64,000 nucleotides of DNA from Humibacter ginsenosidimutans (lineage in GTDB: Bacteria; Actinomycetota; Actinomycetes; Actinomycetales; Microbacteriaceae), in contig NZ_CP042305.1 in assembly GCF_007859675.1 (NCBI RefSeq), positions 124,001 to 188,000 of the forward strand, given 5' to 3'. Below are positions 48,599 through 63,592 of the stretch, piece after piece. A model generated the notes under the pieces. The model was not told the DNA's origin. It worked only from the letters and a program-made list of their open reading frames with translations, and did no database searches. Positions within the stretch are counted from its first letter, which is position 1. Each line of letters opens with the position of its first letter. A program made the position numbers and the translations under genes.

Positions 48599-48602
<4 letters not shown>
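47391..48602 (+). CDS. argD: Acetylornithine aminotransferase
   Basis: A class III PLP aminotransferase of 403 residues. [51 protein letters not shown], and the PLP lysine in [16 protein letters not shown]. It may double as succinyl-DAP aminotransferase (DapC) in lysine synthesis, as in several bacteria; not shown here. The GTG overlaps argB, and its stop overlaps the argF ATG. Confidence 0.95.
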
Positions 48603-50990
<2,388 letters not shown>

Positions 50991-51016
50991 CGCACGCGGG
51001 CTGGCTGTCGTAGCGG

Positions 51017-51655
51017 ATGCCGTCGCTCGACCGTTCCTTCTTCGACCGGCCTCCGATCGAGGTTGCGCCGCAGTTGCTCGGTGCCAGGCTGACCCACATC
51101 ACCGATGAGGGGCCGGTGACGCTGCGCATCACCGAGGTCGAGGCGTATCTGGGAGACGGAACCGATCCTGGATCGCACGCGTTCCGCGGCAAGACCGCGC
51201 GCAACGCCGTGATGTTCGGTCCGCCCGGCCACGTGTACACCTATTTCACCTACGGCATGCACACGTGTGCCAACCTGGTCTGCCTGCCGGAGGGGCAGGC
51301 ATCCGGTCTGCTGCTGCGCGGAGCGGAGGTGGTCGACGGCATCGAGCTCGCGCGCGAGCGGCGGGGGAGCAGCGTGAAAGACCGCGACCTTGCGCGGGGA
51401 CCCGCCCGGCTCACGATCGCGGCCGGCATCCGGCTCGACGAGGGCGGTTCCGATGTGTTCGCGCCGCCGTTCGTGTTCGAGGCGCCGGCCGAACCGGTCA
51501 CCGCGTTCGCCACCGGCCCGCGCACGGGTCTCAGCGGCCCCGGCGGCGACGGGATGCTCTATCCCTGGCGCTTCTGGATCCCCGGCGACCCGACGGTGTC
51601 GCCCTACAAGCGGCATCCGAGGGCGCACTCCGCGACAGCTGCTCCCGGGGCGTGA
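51017..51655 (+). CDS. 3-methyladenine DNA glycosylase (AAG/MPG family)
   Basis: Removes alkylated purines from DNA. The 212 residues have the AAG fold: APQLLGARLTHI, ITEVEAYLG with the catalytic Glu, DPGSHAFRGKTARNAVMFGPPGHVYTYFTYGMHTCANLVCLPEG, and ARGPARLTIAAGI. It sits 26 nt after argH, so it may be read with the arginine cluster. The Pro-rich end PWRFWIPGDPTVSPYKRHPRA is typical. Confidence 0.93.
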   Translation: MPSLDRSFFDRPPIEVAPQLLGARLTHITDEGPVTLRITEVEAYLGDGTDPGSHAFRGKTARNAVMFGPPGHVYTYFTYGMHTCANLVCLPEGQASGLLLRGAEVVDGIELARERRGSSVKDRDLARGPARLTIAAGIRLDEGGSDVFAPPFVFEAPAEPVTAFATGPRTGLSGPGGDGMLYPWRFWIPGDPTVSPYKRHPRAHSATAAPGA

Positions 51656-51661
51656 GCCACA

Positions 51662-51756
51662 CGCGAAGCGCATCCTGTCGCGTGCGCTGAGGAGCGCGCG
51701 AAGCGCGCACCCCGTCCCGTGGGTTGAGAAGCACGCGAAGCGCGCGTCTCGAAACC
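51662..51756. repeat. REP-like palindromic elements after the DNA glycosylase gene
   Basis: The 10-bp CGCGAAGCGC occurs three times: 51662-51671, 51697-51706, 51734-51743. The middle one forms GCGCGCGAAGCGCGC (51694-51708). The last is the centre of a 35-bp imperfect palindrome, 51722-51756, bounded by GGTTGAG and CTCGAAACC. Palindromes of this shape recur between genes in Microbacteriaceae. The 114-bp gap has nothing else. Confidence 0.75.
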
Positions 51757-51769
51757 TGCCCGCTGCCGC

Positions 51770-52366
51770 TCAGACCCCGAGCGCGAACCGGAACAGCGCC
51801 CCGCACGCCGCCGCCCACACGAGGCTCACCAGTGAGCCGATGATGAAGCGTTCGCGCGCCTCCGCGACGTCGAGCTCGCTGAACCGTCCCACGCTCTTGA
51901 GGGCGACGAGCACGGCGAGCGCCTCGGGAAAGCCGGCCATGATGCTGCCCGTGGTGGCCAGCCGTTCGAAGACTCCGATCGCGGTGCCGCCTCGCAGCAC
52001 CTCGCCGGGCTCTGCGGCCCCGCCGGGTACCGAGGCACGGTCGACCACGATCCCGCCGTGGGTGCCCTCGCGCACCGTTCCCTTCGAGGCGAGCGCCAGC
52101 ACGAACAGTGTGGCCGGCCCGCCGCCGAGCACGCTCAACGCGAGCACCGCGAGGCCGAGCAGCACGCTGACGGCGGGAACCGGCTTGTCGTGCGGGATCA
52201 CCACAGCGACGATGCCCGCCACGATGGTGGCGCCGGCGGCGATCACGAGCCAGCGTCGCGGCACGCGCAGCGTGACGGCTGCTGCCGCAACGCCGAGCCC
52301 GACGATCACGAGCACGAGCCCCCAGTACATCGCCGTCAGTGCCGAGTACAGCAGGGGAGTGCTCAT
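51770..52366 (-). CDS. Membrane protein paired with a SatD-like protein
   Basis: A 198-residue hydrophobic protein I cannot place in a named family. About five membrane segments: LTAMYWGLVLVIVGLGVAAA, WLVIAAGATIVAGIVAVVI, AVSVLLGLAVLALSVLGGG, and two later ones; a soluble loop VREGTHGGIVVDRASVPGGAAEPGEVL lies between. Its ATG overlaps the stop of the SatD-like gene, so they are made together. Such pairs occur in Actinobacteria but the purpose is unknown. Confidence 0.7.
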   Translation of the reverse strand: MSTPLLYSALTAMYWGLVLVIVGLGVAAAAVTLRVPRRWLVIAAGATIVAGIVAVVIPHDKPVPAVSVLLGLAVLALSVLGGGPATLFVLALASKGTVREGTHGGIVVDRASVPGGAAEPGEVLRGGTAIGVFERLATTGSIMAGFPEALAVLVALKSVGRFSELDVAEARERFIIGSLVSLVWAAACGALFRFALGV

Positions 52367-52986
52367 GCGGGGGCTCCTTCGACCGAGCGGGTGTCCAAGT
52401 CGTTCATCAGCCTAGCGATGGCCGGTGTCGACGACGCCTCTGGATGGATGCCGGCAGCCCGCGCCCGCGAGCTCACGGCCGGCTCGCTGATGCCGAGCCG
52501 TTCCGCTGCCTCGCGCTGCGTGATCCCGGTCAGCAGCAGGTCGTACAGTTCCCATCCGGCAGCGCTGCGGCGCCCGCGCACGGTGAGCAGCAGGTCCGTG
52601 AGCGCTTCGAGATCCGACGCCGGTTCCCGTTCCGACTCGGCGCCCGACCGGATGGCGAATCGCAGCTGACGCTTTTTGGCCGATTGCACGGCATCCCTGG
52701 CGGCGAAGAAGGCCGGTCCGGTGGCCGCGCGTGCGCTGTCGGGCAACGGCTCCCGCACCGCACCGCAGCCGACGCCGATGCTCCAGTCGTTCGTGCGGTC
52801 GAGCGCGAGCACGATGTCCAGCGCGGTGCGGGCGTCGTCGGTGACCAGCTGCACCTCGTCGCCGGCATTGCGATCCACGGGCAGTACGAGCGCCGAGCCG
52901 AACCGCGTCTGAAGGGATGCCTGCGTCTCGGCCACGACATCGGCGCGGTTCCTGCTGTCCACCTGGTCTGCGGTGATCACGAACAT
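52363..52986 (-). CDS. SatD-like protein with a C-terminal helix-turn-helix
   Basis: A 207-residue protein. The N-terminal two-thirds resemble the SatD family (VITADQVDSRNRADVV, PVDRNAGDEVQLVTDDARTALDIVL, ATGPAFFAARDAVQSAKK), which has a fold like nucleotide cyclases. The C-terminal 70 residues hold a helix-turn-helix, LYDLLLTGITQREAAERLGISEPAVSSRARAAGI. The ATG at 52986 has GGAGG upstream; a longer frame to 53094 is less likely. SatD was named from an acid-tolerance operon in streptococci; the reaction is not known. Confidence 0.75.
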   Translation of the reverse strand: MFVITADQVDSRNRADVVAETQASLQTRFGSALVLPVDRNAGDEVQLVTDDARTALDIVLALDRTNDWSIGVGCGAVREPLPDSARAATGPAFFAARDAVQSAKKRQLRFAIRSGAESEREPASDLEALTDLLLTVRGRRSAAGWELYDLLLTGITQREAAERLGISEPAVSSRARAAGIHPEASSTPAIARLMNDLDTRSVEGAPA

Positions 52987-53113
52987 CTCGACCTCCGATT
53001 CGCCCGACCCGATTGTCCGTGCATGTAAGGCCACAAGCTTAACCAGTATCAAGATAAGTCTCAAGCCTTCATTACCGCGATCCAAAGCCTCCACGCCTTG
53101 CTACTGTTGTGGC

Positions 53114-54412
53114 GTGCCAGCCGACGTCCTCGCCACACAGAGCAACGACCCCACGTTCCACGACATCTGGGATGAGCTTCTCTGGCGCGGTCACGTGCAC
53201 GTCTCGACCGATGCGGATGCCCTGCGTGCGGCACTCGCCGCCGGCCCTATCACCTACTACTGCGGCTTCGATCCGACGGCACCGAGCCTTCATCTCGGCA
53301 ACCTCGTGCAGCTGATCGTGATGCGCCGACTGCAGCTCGCCGGCCATCGCCCGCTCGGGTTGGTCGGGGGCTCGACGGGACTCATCGGAGACCCCAAGCC
53401 GTCGGCCGAGCGCACGCTCAACACGAAGGAGACCGTCGCGACCTGGGTCGGCTACCTGCAGGGTCAGGTGTCCCGGTTCCTCAGCGACGACGGCGACAAC
53501 GCGGTGCGCCTGGTCAACAACCTCGATTGGACGGCCCCGCTGTCCGCCATCGACTTCCTCCGCGACGTGGGCAAGCACTACCGCGTCGGCACCATGCTCA
53601 AGAAGGATGCCGTCTCCGCACGCCTCAACTCCGAGGCGGGCATCAGCTACACCGAGTTCAGCTACCAGATCCTGCAGGGGTACGACTTCCTCGAGCTGTA
53701 CCGCCAGTACGACTGCGTGCTGCAGACAGGGGGCAGCGACCAGTGGGGCAACCTGACGAGCGGAACCGATCTCATCCATCGCGTCACGGGAGCGAGCGTG
53801 CATGCGATCGGCACGCCGCTGGTGACCAACAGCGACGGCACCAAGTTCGGCAAGAGCGAGGGCAACGCCGTCTGGCTCGACCCGGCTCTGACGAGTCCTT
53901 ACGCGTTCTACCAGTTCTGGCTCAACGCACTCGACAGTGACGTGATCGATCGGCTGAAGGTCTTCACCTTCCTCCCGCGTGCCGAGATCGATCGACTCGA
54001 GCAGGCGGTGGCCGACGAGCCCTACAAGCGCGAAGCCCAGCGCACCCTGGCGAGGGAGGTCACCACTCTCGTGCATGGACGCGAGGCGACGGATGCCGTC
54101 ATCGCGGCAGCAGAGGCGCTCTTCGGCAACGGAGATCTTGCCACGGCGGATGCCCGCACTCTCGAGGCGGCGCTTCGCGAGCTCCCGAACACCACGACCG
54201 CGCCGGACGCCCCGATCGCCCAGCTTCTGGTCGACACGGAGCTCACGTCGAGCCTTTCCGATGCGCGACGAGCCATCGCCCAGGGCGGGGTGTACGTGAA
54301 CAACGAGAAGATCGAGGACGCCGCGGCGACCATCGAGGGCCGGGCACTCCCGAGCGGCGTCGCGGTGCTCCGCAGGGGCAAGAAGACTCTCGCCGGCGTC
54401 TTCGTCGAGTGA
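53114..54412 (+). CDS. tyrS: Tyrosyl-tRNA synthetase
   Basis: A class I synthetase of 432 residues. Motifs: the HIGH equivalent PSLHLGNLV, the substrate site TGGSDQWGNLTSG, and the KMSKS equivalent KFGKSEGN. The C-terminal S4 domain (about 365-425) ends LPSGVAVLRRGKKTLAGVFVE. The GTG at 53114 follows TACTGT (53102-53107) by 6 nt. The same gene order, tyrS then the Rv1691-like gene, holds in mycobacteria, except that an rRNA operon is set between them here. Confidence 0.95.
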   Translation: MPADVLATQSNDPTFHDIWDELLWRGHVHVSTDADALRAALAAGPITYYCGFDPTAPSLHLGNLVQLIVMRRLQLAGHRPLGLVGGSTGLIGDPKPSAERTLNTKETVATWVGYLQGQVSRFLSDDGDNAVRLVNNLDWTAPLSAIDFLRDVGKHYRVGTMLKKDAVSARLNSEAGISYTEFSYQILQGYDFLELYRQYDCVLQTGGSDQWGNLTSGTDLIHRVTGASVHAIGTPLVTNSDGTKFGKSEGNAVWLDPALTSPYAFYQFWLNALDSDVIDRLKVFTFLPRAEIDRLEQAVADEPYKREAQRTLAREVTTLVHGREATDAVIAAAEALFGNGDLATADARTLEAALRELPNTTTAPDAPIAQLLVDTELTSSLSDARRAIAQGGVYVNNEKIEDAAATIEGRALPSGVAVLRRGKKTLAGVFVE

Positions 54413-54512
54413 CGCGCCACTGGGTGGATGCCTGCGACACGCCCGACTCGTCGCCACGATTTGCGCCGTCCGGCCCCCGTCCGTAAAGTACTTACTTGTC
54501 ACCCCAAAGGTG

Positions 54513-54534
54513 CGGAAAGCTTGAAAAGCTTCCG
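54513..54534 (+). terminator. Weak hairpin after tyrS
   Basis: CGGAAAGCTT (54513-54522), GAA, AAGCTTCCG (54526-54534), one bulged A. It lies 100 nt after tyrS and before the first rRNA promoter. No T-tract, so termination is uncertain. Confidence 0.4.
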
Positions 54535-54574
54535 GCCTCAAGCGGGACCGATCCTCGGCCGAAGAGCTACTCCC

Positions 54575-54603
54575 TTGCGGGAGAGAACCACTGGCCCTAG
54601 GAT
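54575..54603 (+). promoter_or_regulatory. Candidate rRNA promoter P1
   Basis: TTGCGG (54575-54580), 17 nt, TAGGAT (54598-54603). It has the sigma-70/HrdB layout, with a weak -35. It is upstream of the stronger promoter and would add about 115 nt of leader. Confidence 0.5.
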
Positions 54604-54692
54604 GGAAAAATCCACTCGATGATCAGAGTCCAGTTCCCTGGATTCGAGCCGATCAGTCGCGCGGATCTCGAGCTTCTGCTCGAGACGCCGAC

Positions 54693-54720
54693 TTGACAAG
54701 CTGGATCGGAGTGGTAAGGT
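54693..54720 (+). promoter_or_regulatory. Main rRNA promoter (P2)
   Basis: TTGACA (54693-54698), 16 nt, TAAGGT (54715-54720). A consensus -35 with a good -10, about 260 nt before 16S. Its leader is AT-rich for this genome. It holds CTTGAGAACTCAACAGCGTG (54776-54795), echoed by a TTGAGAACTACACAG sequence before 23S. These are likely antitermination or processing signals. The region 54413-54983 has no gene. Confidence 0.82.
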
Positions 54721-54983
54721 AGTGAAGTTGCCTCGGTGTGACGGTCGCGAGACTCGATGCCGAAGGTGTCCGATCCTTGAGAACTCAACAGCGTGCACTA
54801 TGTCATATGCCAATTAACCTCGGCATCAACGTTTTTGTTGGTGTTTGAGATTCCTTTGGATTAGATATTTTCGGATTGTCAGTTTGAGATTCGATTCTAG
54901 TCAGATCAGCTCGTCCAAGTTTTTTTTGCTTGGTGGGTGATATTTCCATGGTTCTGGTTTTTCCGGGGCTGTGGGTTTGTTCA

Positions 54984-60069
<5,086 letters not shown>

Positions 60070-60204
60070 CAATCTTTTCCGTCACGAATCGTGACAGAAC
60101 TCGCGTCCACTATGTGGTTCCCGATCTACGGTCGGAAACCAACCCCCCAACCACACCCGCAACGGGTCGTGACAGTCAGGGGTTGCACACCACAGATCAA
60201 CAGA

Positions 60205-60323
60205 GTTTCGGCGGCCATAGCGTCAGGGAAACGCCCGGACACATTCCGAACCCGGAAGCTAAGACTGACAGCGCCGATGGTACTGCAGGGGGGACCCTGT
60301 GGGAGAGTAGGACACCGCCGAAC
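60205..60323 (+). rRNA. rrf: 5S ribosomal RNA
   Basis: About 119 nt. The 5' strand GTTTCGGCGG (60205-60214) pairs with CCGCCGAAC (60315-60323), closing the molecule. Internal CCGAACCCGGAAGCTAAG is the conserved loop. One copy only, 135 nt after 23S. Confidence 0.94.
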
Positions 60324-60334
60324 ACACCATTAGA

Positions 60335-60366
60335 CGAAATGGCCACCCGCATGGGTGGCCATTTCG
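60335..60366 (+). terminator. rRNA operon terminator
   Basis: CGAAATGGCCACCC (60335-60348), loop GCAT, and the exact complement at 60353-60366. A 14-bp perfect stem right after 5S, followed by CATTTAAC. Confidence 0.92.
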
Positions 60367-60438
60367 CATTTAACATCACAGAGAGCCGTTGCTCGAAGAC
60401 TCGAGCCAGCTGCACGGCGGTCGGGAAGGACCACGCAC

Positions 60439-62292
60439 ATGTCAGACGAGGAGCGCGACTCCGCGCGCGGTGGCGGCGAACGCCGTTCCGGGCACGATCG
60501 GAACGGTCACAGGCCGGCGCGCGATGGTGCGGGCAGGCATCCCGAGCACGGTGGTGGGCGTGATGGCTCTTCTCGTGGTGGTGACAGATCTCGAGGTGGC
60601 TCGTCGGAGGGTGGCCCCGGCCGTGACGGGGCATCCGGTGGCGGGAAGCGTTGGTCGGGCGGCTCTCGTGGCGAGGGGACTCGGTCCGGCAATGGCGCGC
60701 GCCGATACGACGGTCCGCGCCGCGACGGTGGCCAGCAGAGCGGTGCCCGCACTGGTTCGTACGGCGGGGGTAGCTCCTTCGGCGGTGATCGTCGGAACGA
60801 CGGCGGGCGCGGGAACGGCGATGGACGCCAGGATCGGAATGCGCGCCCATCGCGTGACGGGTGGCAGCCGCGTGACGGTCGCTCGGGTAGAGATCCGCGC
60901 CAGCGAGGTGACGAGCGTCAGTCGCGTGATGATCGCGGCGGGCGGCCGCACGGCTCGGGCCGCAGCCCGAACTCTTGGCAAGGTGGACGCGACGGCGGCC
61001 CTCGGCATGACGGGGCTCGACGGAACGGCGACCGGCCGTATCGTTCGGGCGGGGACCGACCGTATCGCTCTGATGGGGAACGTCCGTACCGTTCGGGCGG
61101 AGACCGACCGTACCGCTCAGACGGTGAGCGCTCGAGCGGGCGTCATGATGATCGCGCGCGCGGTGGGTATCGCTCCAGGAATCAGAGTCGGGACGGGCAG
61201 CGCGGGAACACATCCGGTTGGAACGACCGGCCGCAGCGCTCGCGCGACGGCGGTGGCGACAGGCCTCGTGACCGTGATCAGAACCGCGAACGCGGGAGCT
61301 TCCGTTCGGGTGACCGTGATGGTCGGCCGGGGGAGCAGCGTCGTGATGGTCGCAACACCGGTTGGAGCGGCGATCGCCGGGGGGATGCGCGCGGGGGCGA
61401 TCGGGCGCGTTCTGGGCGTCCGGAGCGGGACGACCGACGCGGATACCAGCAGGATGAGCAGGACCGCCGGATGCCAGGCGCGCCGCGGAGCGTTCGGCCG
61501 CGTCACAACGACCCGGAGCTGCCGGAGTGGATCACGCCGAAGGACCTCGAGCGTGCTGCACGCATCGAACTGAAGACGCTCACCATGGAGAACGCCGACG
61601 AGGTGGCGCGTCACCTGGCCATGGTTCCCCGGTTGATCGAGTCCGATCCGGAGCTGGCGCACCGCCACGCGGCTGCGGCGGTCAGGCGTGCCGGTCGGAT
61701 CGCGATCGTGCGGGAGACCTACGCGATCACGGCATACGAGACCGGCGATTTCGCACTGGCGCTTCGTGAGTTGCGCACGTATCGGCGCATCTCGGGCAAG
61801 GACGACCAGTTGCCCCTCATGGTCGACAGCGAACGTGGTGTCGGCCGGCCCGACAGGGCGCTGGAGGTCGGCCGTTCGGTTGATCGCTCGCAGCTTTCCG
61901 CCGATGTGCAGGTCGCCCTCGCGATCGCGATGTCGGGTGCTCGGCTCGATCTCGGGCAGACGGAGGCCGCGTTGGCGGAGCTCGAGATCCCGCAGCTCGA
62001 CAAGACGCGTGCGTTCTCGTACAGCCCGGCTCTCTTCGACGCGTACGCGACGGTGCTCGAAGACCTCGGACGCGATGCGGAAGGAGTGTCGTGGCGCACG
62101 CTCGCCGAGACGGCACGTGAGGCACTGGGCTTCAACGACGAAGAAGATCTGATCGAGGTGGACGTCGAGGAACTCGAATTCGACGCCGACGCTGATGTCG
62201 ATGTCGATGTCGTGGACAATGAGCCCGCCGAGGACACCTCGTCGGTGGAGACGGAAGACGAGTCAGTGGACGACGCCGGCGATGCCCGCTGA
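60439..62292 (+). CDS. Protein with long Arg/Gly/Asp-rich disordered region and C-terminal TPR-like domain (Rv1691-like)
   Basis: A 617-residue protein. Residues 1-355 are low-complexity, built of Arg, Gly, Asp, Ser and few hydrophobics, with RGG-like units and an 8-residue repeat (DRPYRSGG / DRPYRSDG) four times at 61030-61125. Residues 362-560 are helical and TPR-like (ITPKDLERAARIELKTL, ITAYETGDFALALRELRTYRRIS, ALFDAYATVLEDLGRD). An acidic tail of about 40 residues ends it. GGAAGGA sits before the ATG. In mycobacteria the homologue lacks such a long N-terminus, as far as I recall. RNA binding is suggested, not shown. Confidence 0.85.
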   Translation: MSDEERDSARGGGERRSGHDRNGHRPARDGAGRHPEHGGGRDGSSRGGDRSRGGSSEGGPGRDGASGGGKRWSGGSRGEGTRSGNGARRYDGPRRDGGQQSGARTGSYGGGSSFGGDRRNDGGRGNGDGRQDRNARPSRDGWQPRDGRSGRDPRQRGDERQSRDDRGGRPHGSGRSPNSWQGGRDGGPRHDGARRNGDRPYRSGGDRPYRSDGERPYRSGGDRPYRSDGERSSGRHDDRARGGYRSRNQSRDGQRGNTSGWNDRPQRSRDGGGDRPRDRDQNRERGSFRSGDRDGRPGEQRRDGRNTGWSGDRRGDARGGDRARSGRPERDDRRGYQQDEQDRRMPGAPRSVRPRHNDPELPEWITPKDLERAARIELKTLTMENADEVARHLAMVPRLIESDPELAHRHAAAAVRRAGRIAIVRETYAITAYETGDFALALRELRTYRRISGKDDQLPLMVDSERGVGRPDRALEVGRSVDRSQLSADVQVALAIAMSGARLDLGQTEAALAELEIPQLDKTRAFSYSPALFDAYATVLEDLGRDAEGVSWRTLAETAREALGFNDEEDLIEVDVEELEFDADADVDVDVVDNEPAEDTSSVETEDESVDDAGDAR

Positions 62293-63316
62293 GGGGCGCA
62301 AGGGCGGACTGTTCCGCAAGAACGCCGGCGGCACGCCGCTGGCCGGCATCGATGTGGTGCTCGCCGACCTCGACGGGGTGCTCTACGCGGGCCCCGATGC
62401 GATTCCGTACGCCGTCGAGTCGTTGACGGCGGCGCAGCGCGCGGGCATCCGGGTCGGATGCCTCACGAACAACGCCGCGCGCACCGATCGAGCCGTGGCC
62501 GACCACCTCTCGCAGCTCGGGTTCGAGGTGCGGCCCGACGATGTGGTCACCTCCCCACAGGCGGCGATGCGACTGCTCGTCGAACTGATCGAACCCGGCT
62601 CGACGGTGATGGTCGTCGGCGGGGACGGACTGGTCGCCGAGGTGGACAAAGCCGGGTTCGAGGTGACGCGCTCTGCGCACGACAAGCCGGTGGCCGTCGT
62701 GCAGGGGTTCGCGCCCGAGGTGGGGTGGCTGCAGCTGGCCGAGGCATCCTTCGCCCTCGCCGACGAGGCGGTGCACTGGGTGGCGACGAACACCGACTGG
62801 ACGATCCCGCAGGCACGCGGGGTGGCGCCGGGCAACGGCACCCTGGTCTCCGCGGTGCACACGGCGGTCGGACGACTGCCCGTCGTCGCCGGCAAGCCCG
62901 AGCGGCCGATGTACGACCTCGCGGTCGAACGATTCGGTGCGGCGTCGCCGCTGGCGATCGGCGATCGGCTCGACACGGACATCCTCGGTGCGAACAGAGC
63001 CGGCATCCCCTCCGTTCTGGTGCTGACCGGCATCGACAAGGCGAAGCAGGTGCTCGCGGCAGGTGAAGAGGAGCGTCCGCGCTACCTGCTCGCCGACCTG
63101 CGCGAACTCGACGAGCCGTACCCGGAGCCGAAGATCTCCCGCTCGGGCGATGCCGTGCGCGTGCGCGAGGCATCGGTGCGGCTCGAGGGCAGCGCGGTGC
63201 GCATCGTCGATCGCGGCTCCAGCGAGATCGATCTGCTGCGTGCGGCGAGCACGCTCATCTGGAACAGCGGGCGACCGATCTATGCGCTCGAGGTGCCGGA
63301 AGAGCTTTACGCCTGA
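62282..63316 (+). CDS. HAD-superfamily phosphatase (Rv1692-like)
   Basis: A 344-residue HAD-IIA hydrolase. Motif I is VLADLDGVLYAGPDAIPYAVE, with the nucleophile Asp; motif II LTNNAAR; motif III/IV GKPERPMYDLA and GDRLDTDILGANRAG. M. tuberculosis Rv1692 is a glycerol-3-phosphate phosphatase, which I take as the likely activity. It has a C-terminal extension beyond the HAD core. The ATG lies inside the end of the TPR gene (11-nt overlap). Confidence 0.88.
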   Translation: MPAEGRKGGLFRKNAGGTPLAGIDVVLADLDGVLYAGPDAIPYAVESLTAAQRAGIRVGCLTNNAARTDRAVADHLSQLGFEVRPDDVVTSPQAAMRLLVELIEPGSTVMVVGGDGLVAEVDKAGFEVTRSAHDKPVAVVQGFAPEVGWLQLAEASFALADEAVHWVATNTDWTIPQARGVAPGNGTLVSAVHTAVGRLPVVAGKPERPMYDLAVERFGAASPLAIGDRLDTDILGANRAGIPSVLVLTGIDKAKQVLAAGEEERPRYLLADLRELDEPYPEPKISRSGDAVRVREASVRLEGSAVRIVDRGSSEIDLLRAASTLIWNSGRPIYALEVPEELYA

Positions 63317-63424
63317 CAGGGTGCGCGACCGATGACACAGGTCGCTCGCGAGCTCGGCGGCCGGAACGAGAGTCGTGCGCGAGTGGGTGCGGGCGGTGTC
63401 GGCGAGGCGGGGTAGCGTTGAAGG

Positions 63425-63592
63425 ATGCCGGAGCATCCCGATACCGACCAGAACGCCGACGACGCGTTGCTGTCGCGGCTGCGACTGATCGAGGAGCGTC
63501 CTCTCGAGGAGCGCGCCGACGCCTACTCGCGCATCCACACCGAGTTGGTCGACGCGCTCGAGGGCCAGGACTCCGACCGGCAGGATGTCTGA
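63425..63592 (+). CDS. Small acidic protein (Rv1693-like)
   Basis: A 55-residue protein, MPEHPDTDQNADDALLSRL onward, ending DSDRQDV. It is acidic and helical: LLSRLRLIEERPLEERADAYSRIHTELVDAL. M. tuberculosis has a small protein of similar size at the same place, between the HAD phosphatase and tlyA. TAGCGT (63413-63418) lies 6 nt before the ATG, so it is probably leaderless. It overlaps the tlyA start by 8 nt, which couples their translation. Confidence 0.8.
   Translation: MPEHPDTDQNADDALLSRLRLIEERPLEERADAYSRIHTELVDALEGQDSDRQDV

Noticed and set aside
60389..61573. A second long plus-strand frame over the disordered region
   Set aside because: Created by the repetitive GC-rich codons of the Arg/Gly/Asp-rich protein; Val/Thr/Ala-rich, no start signal of its own.
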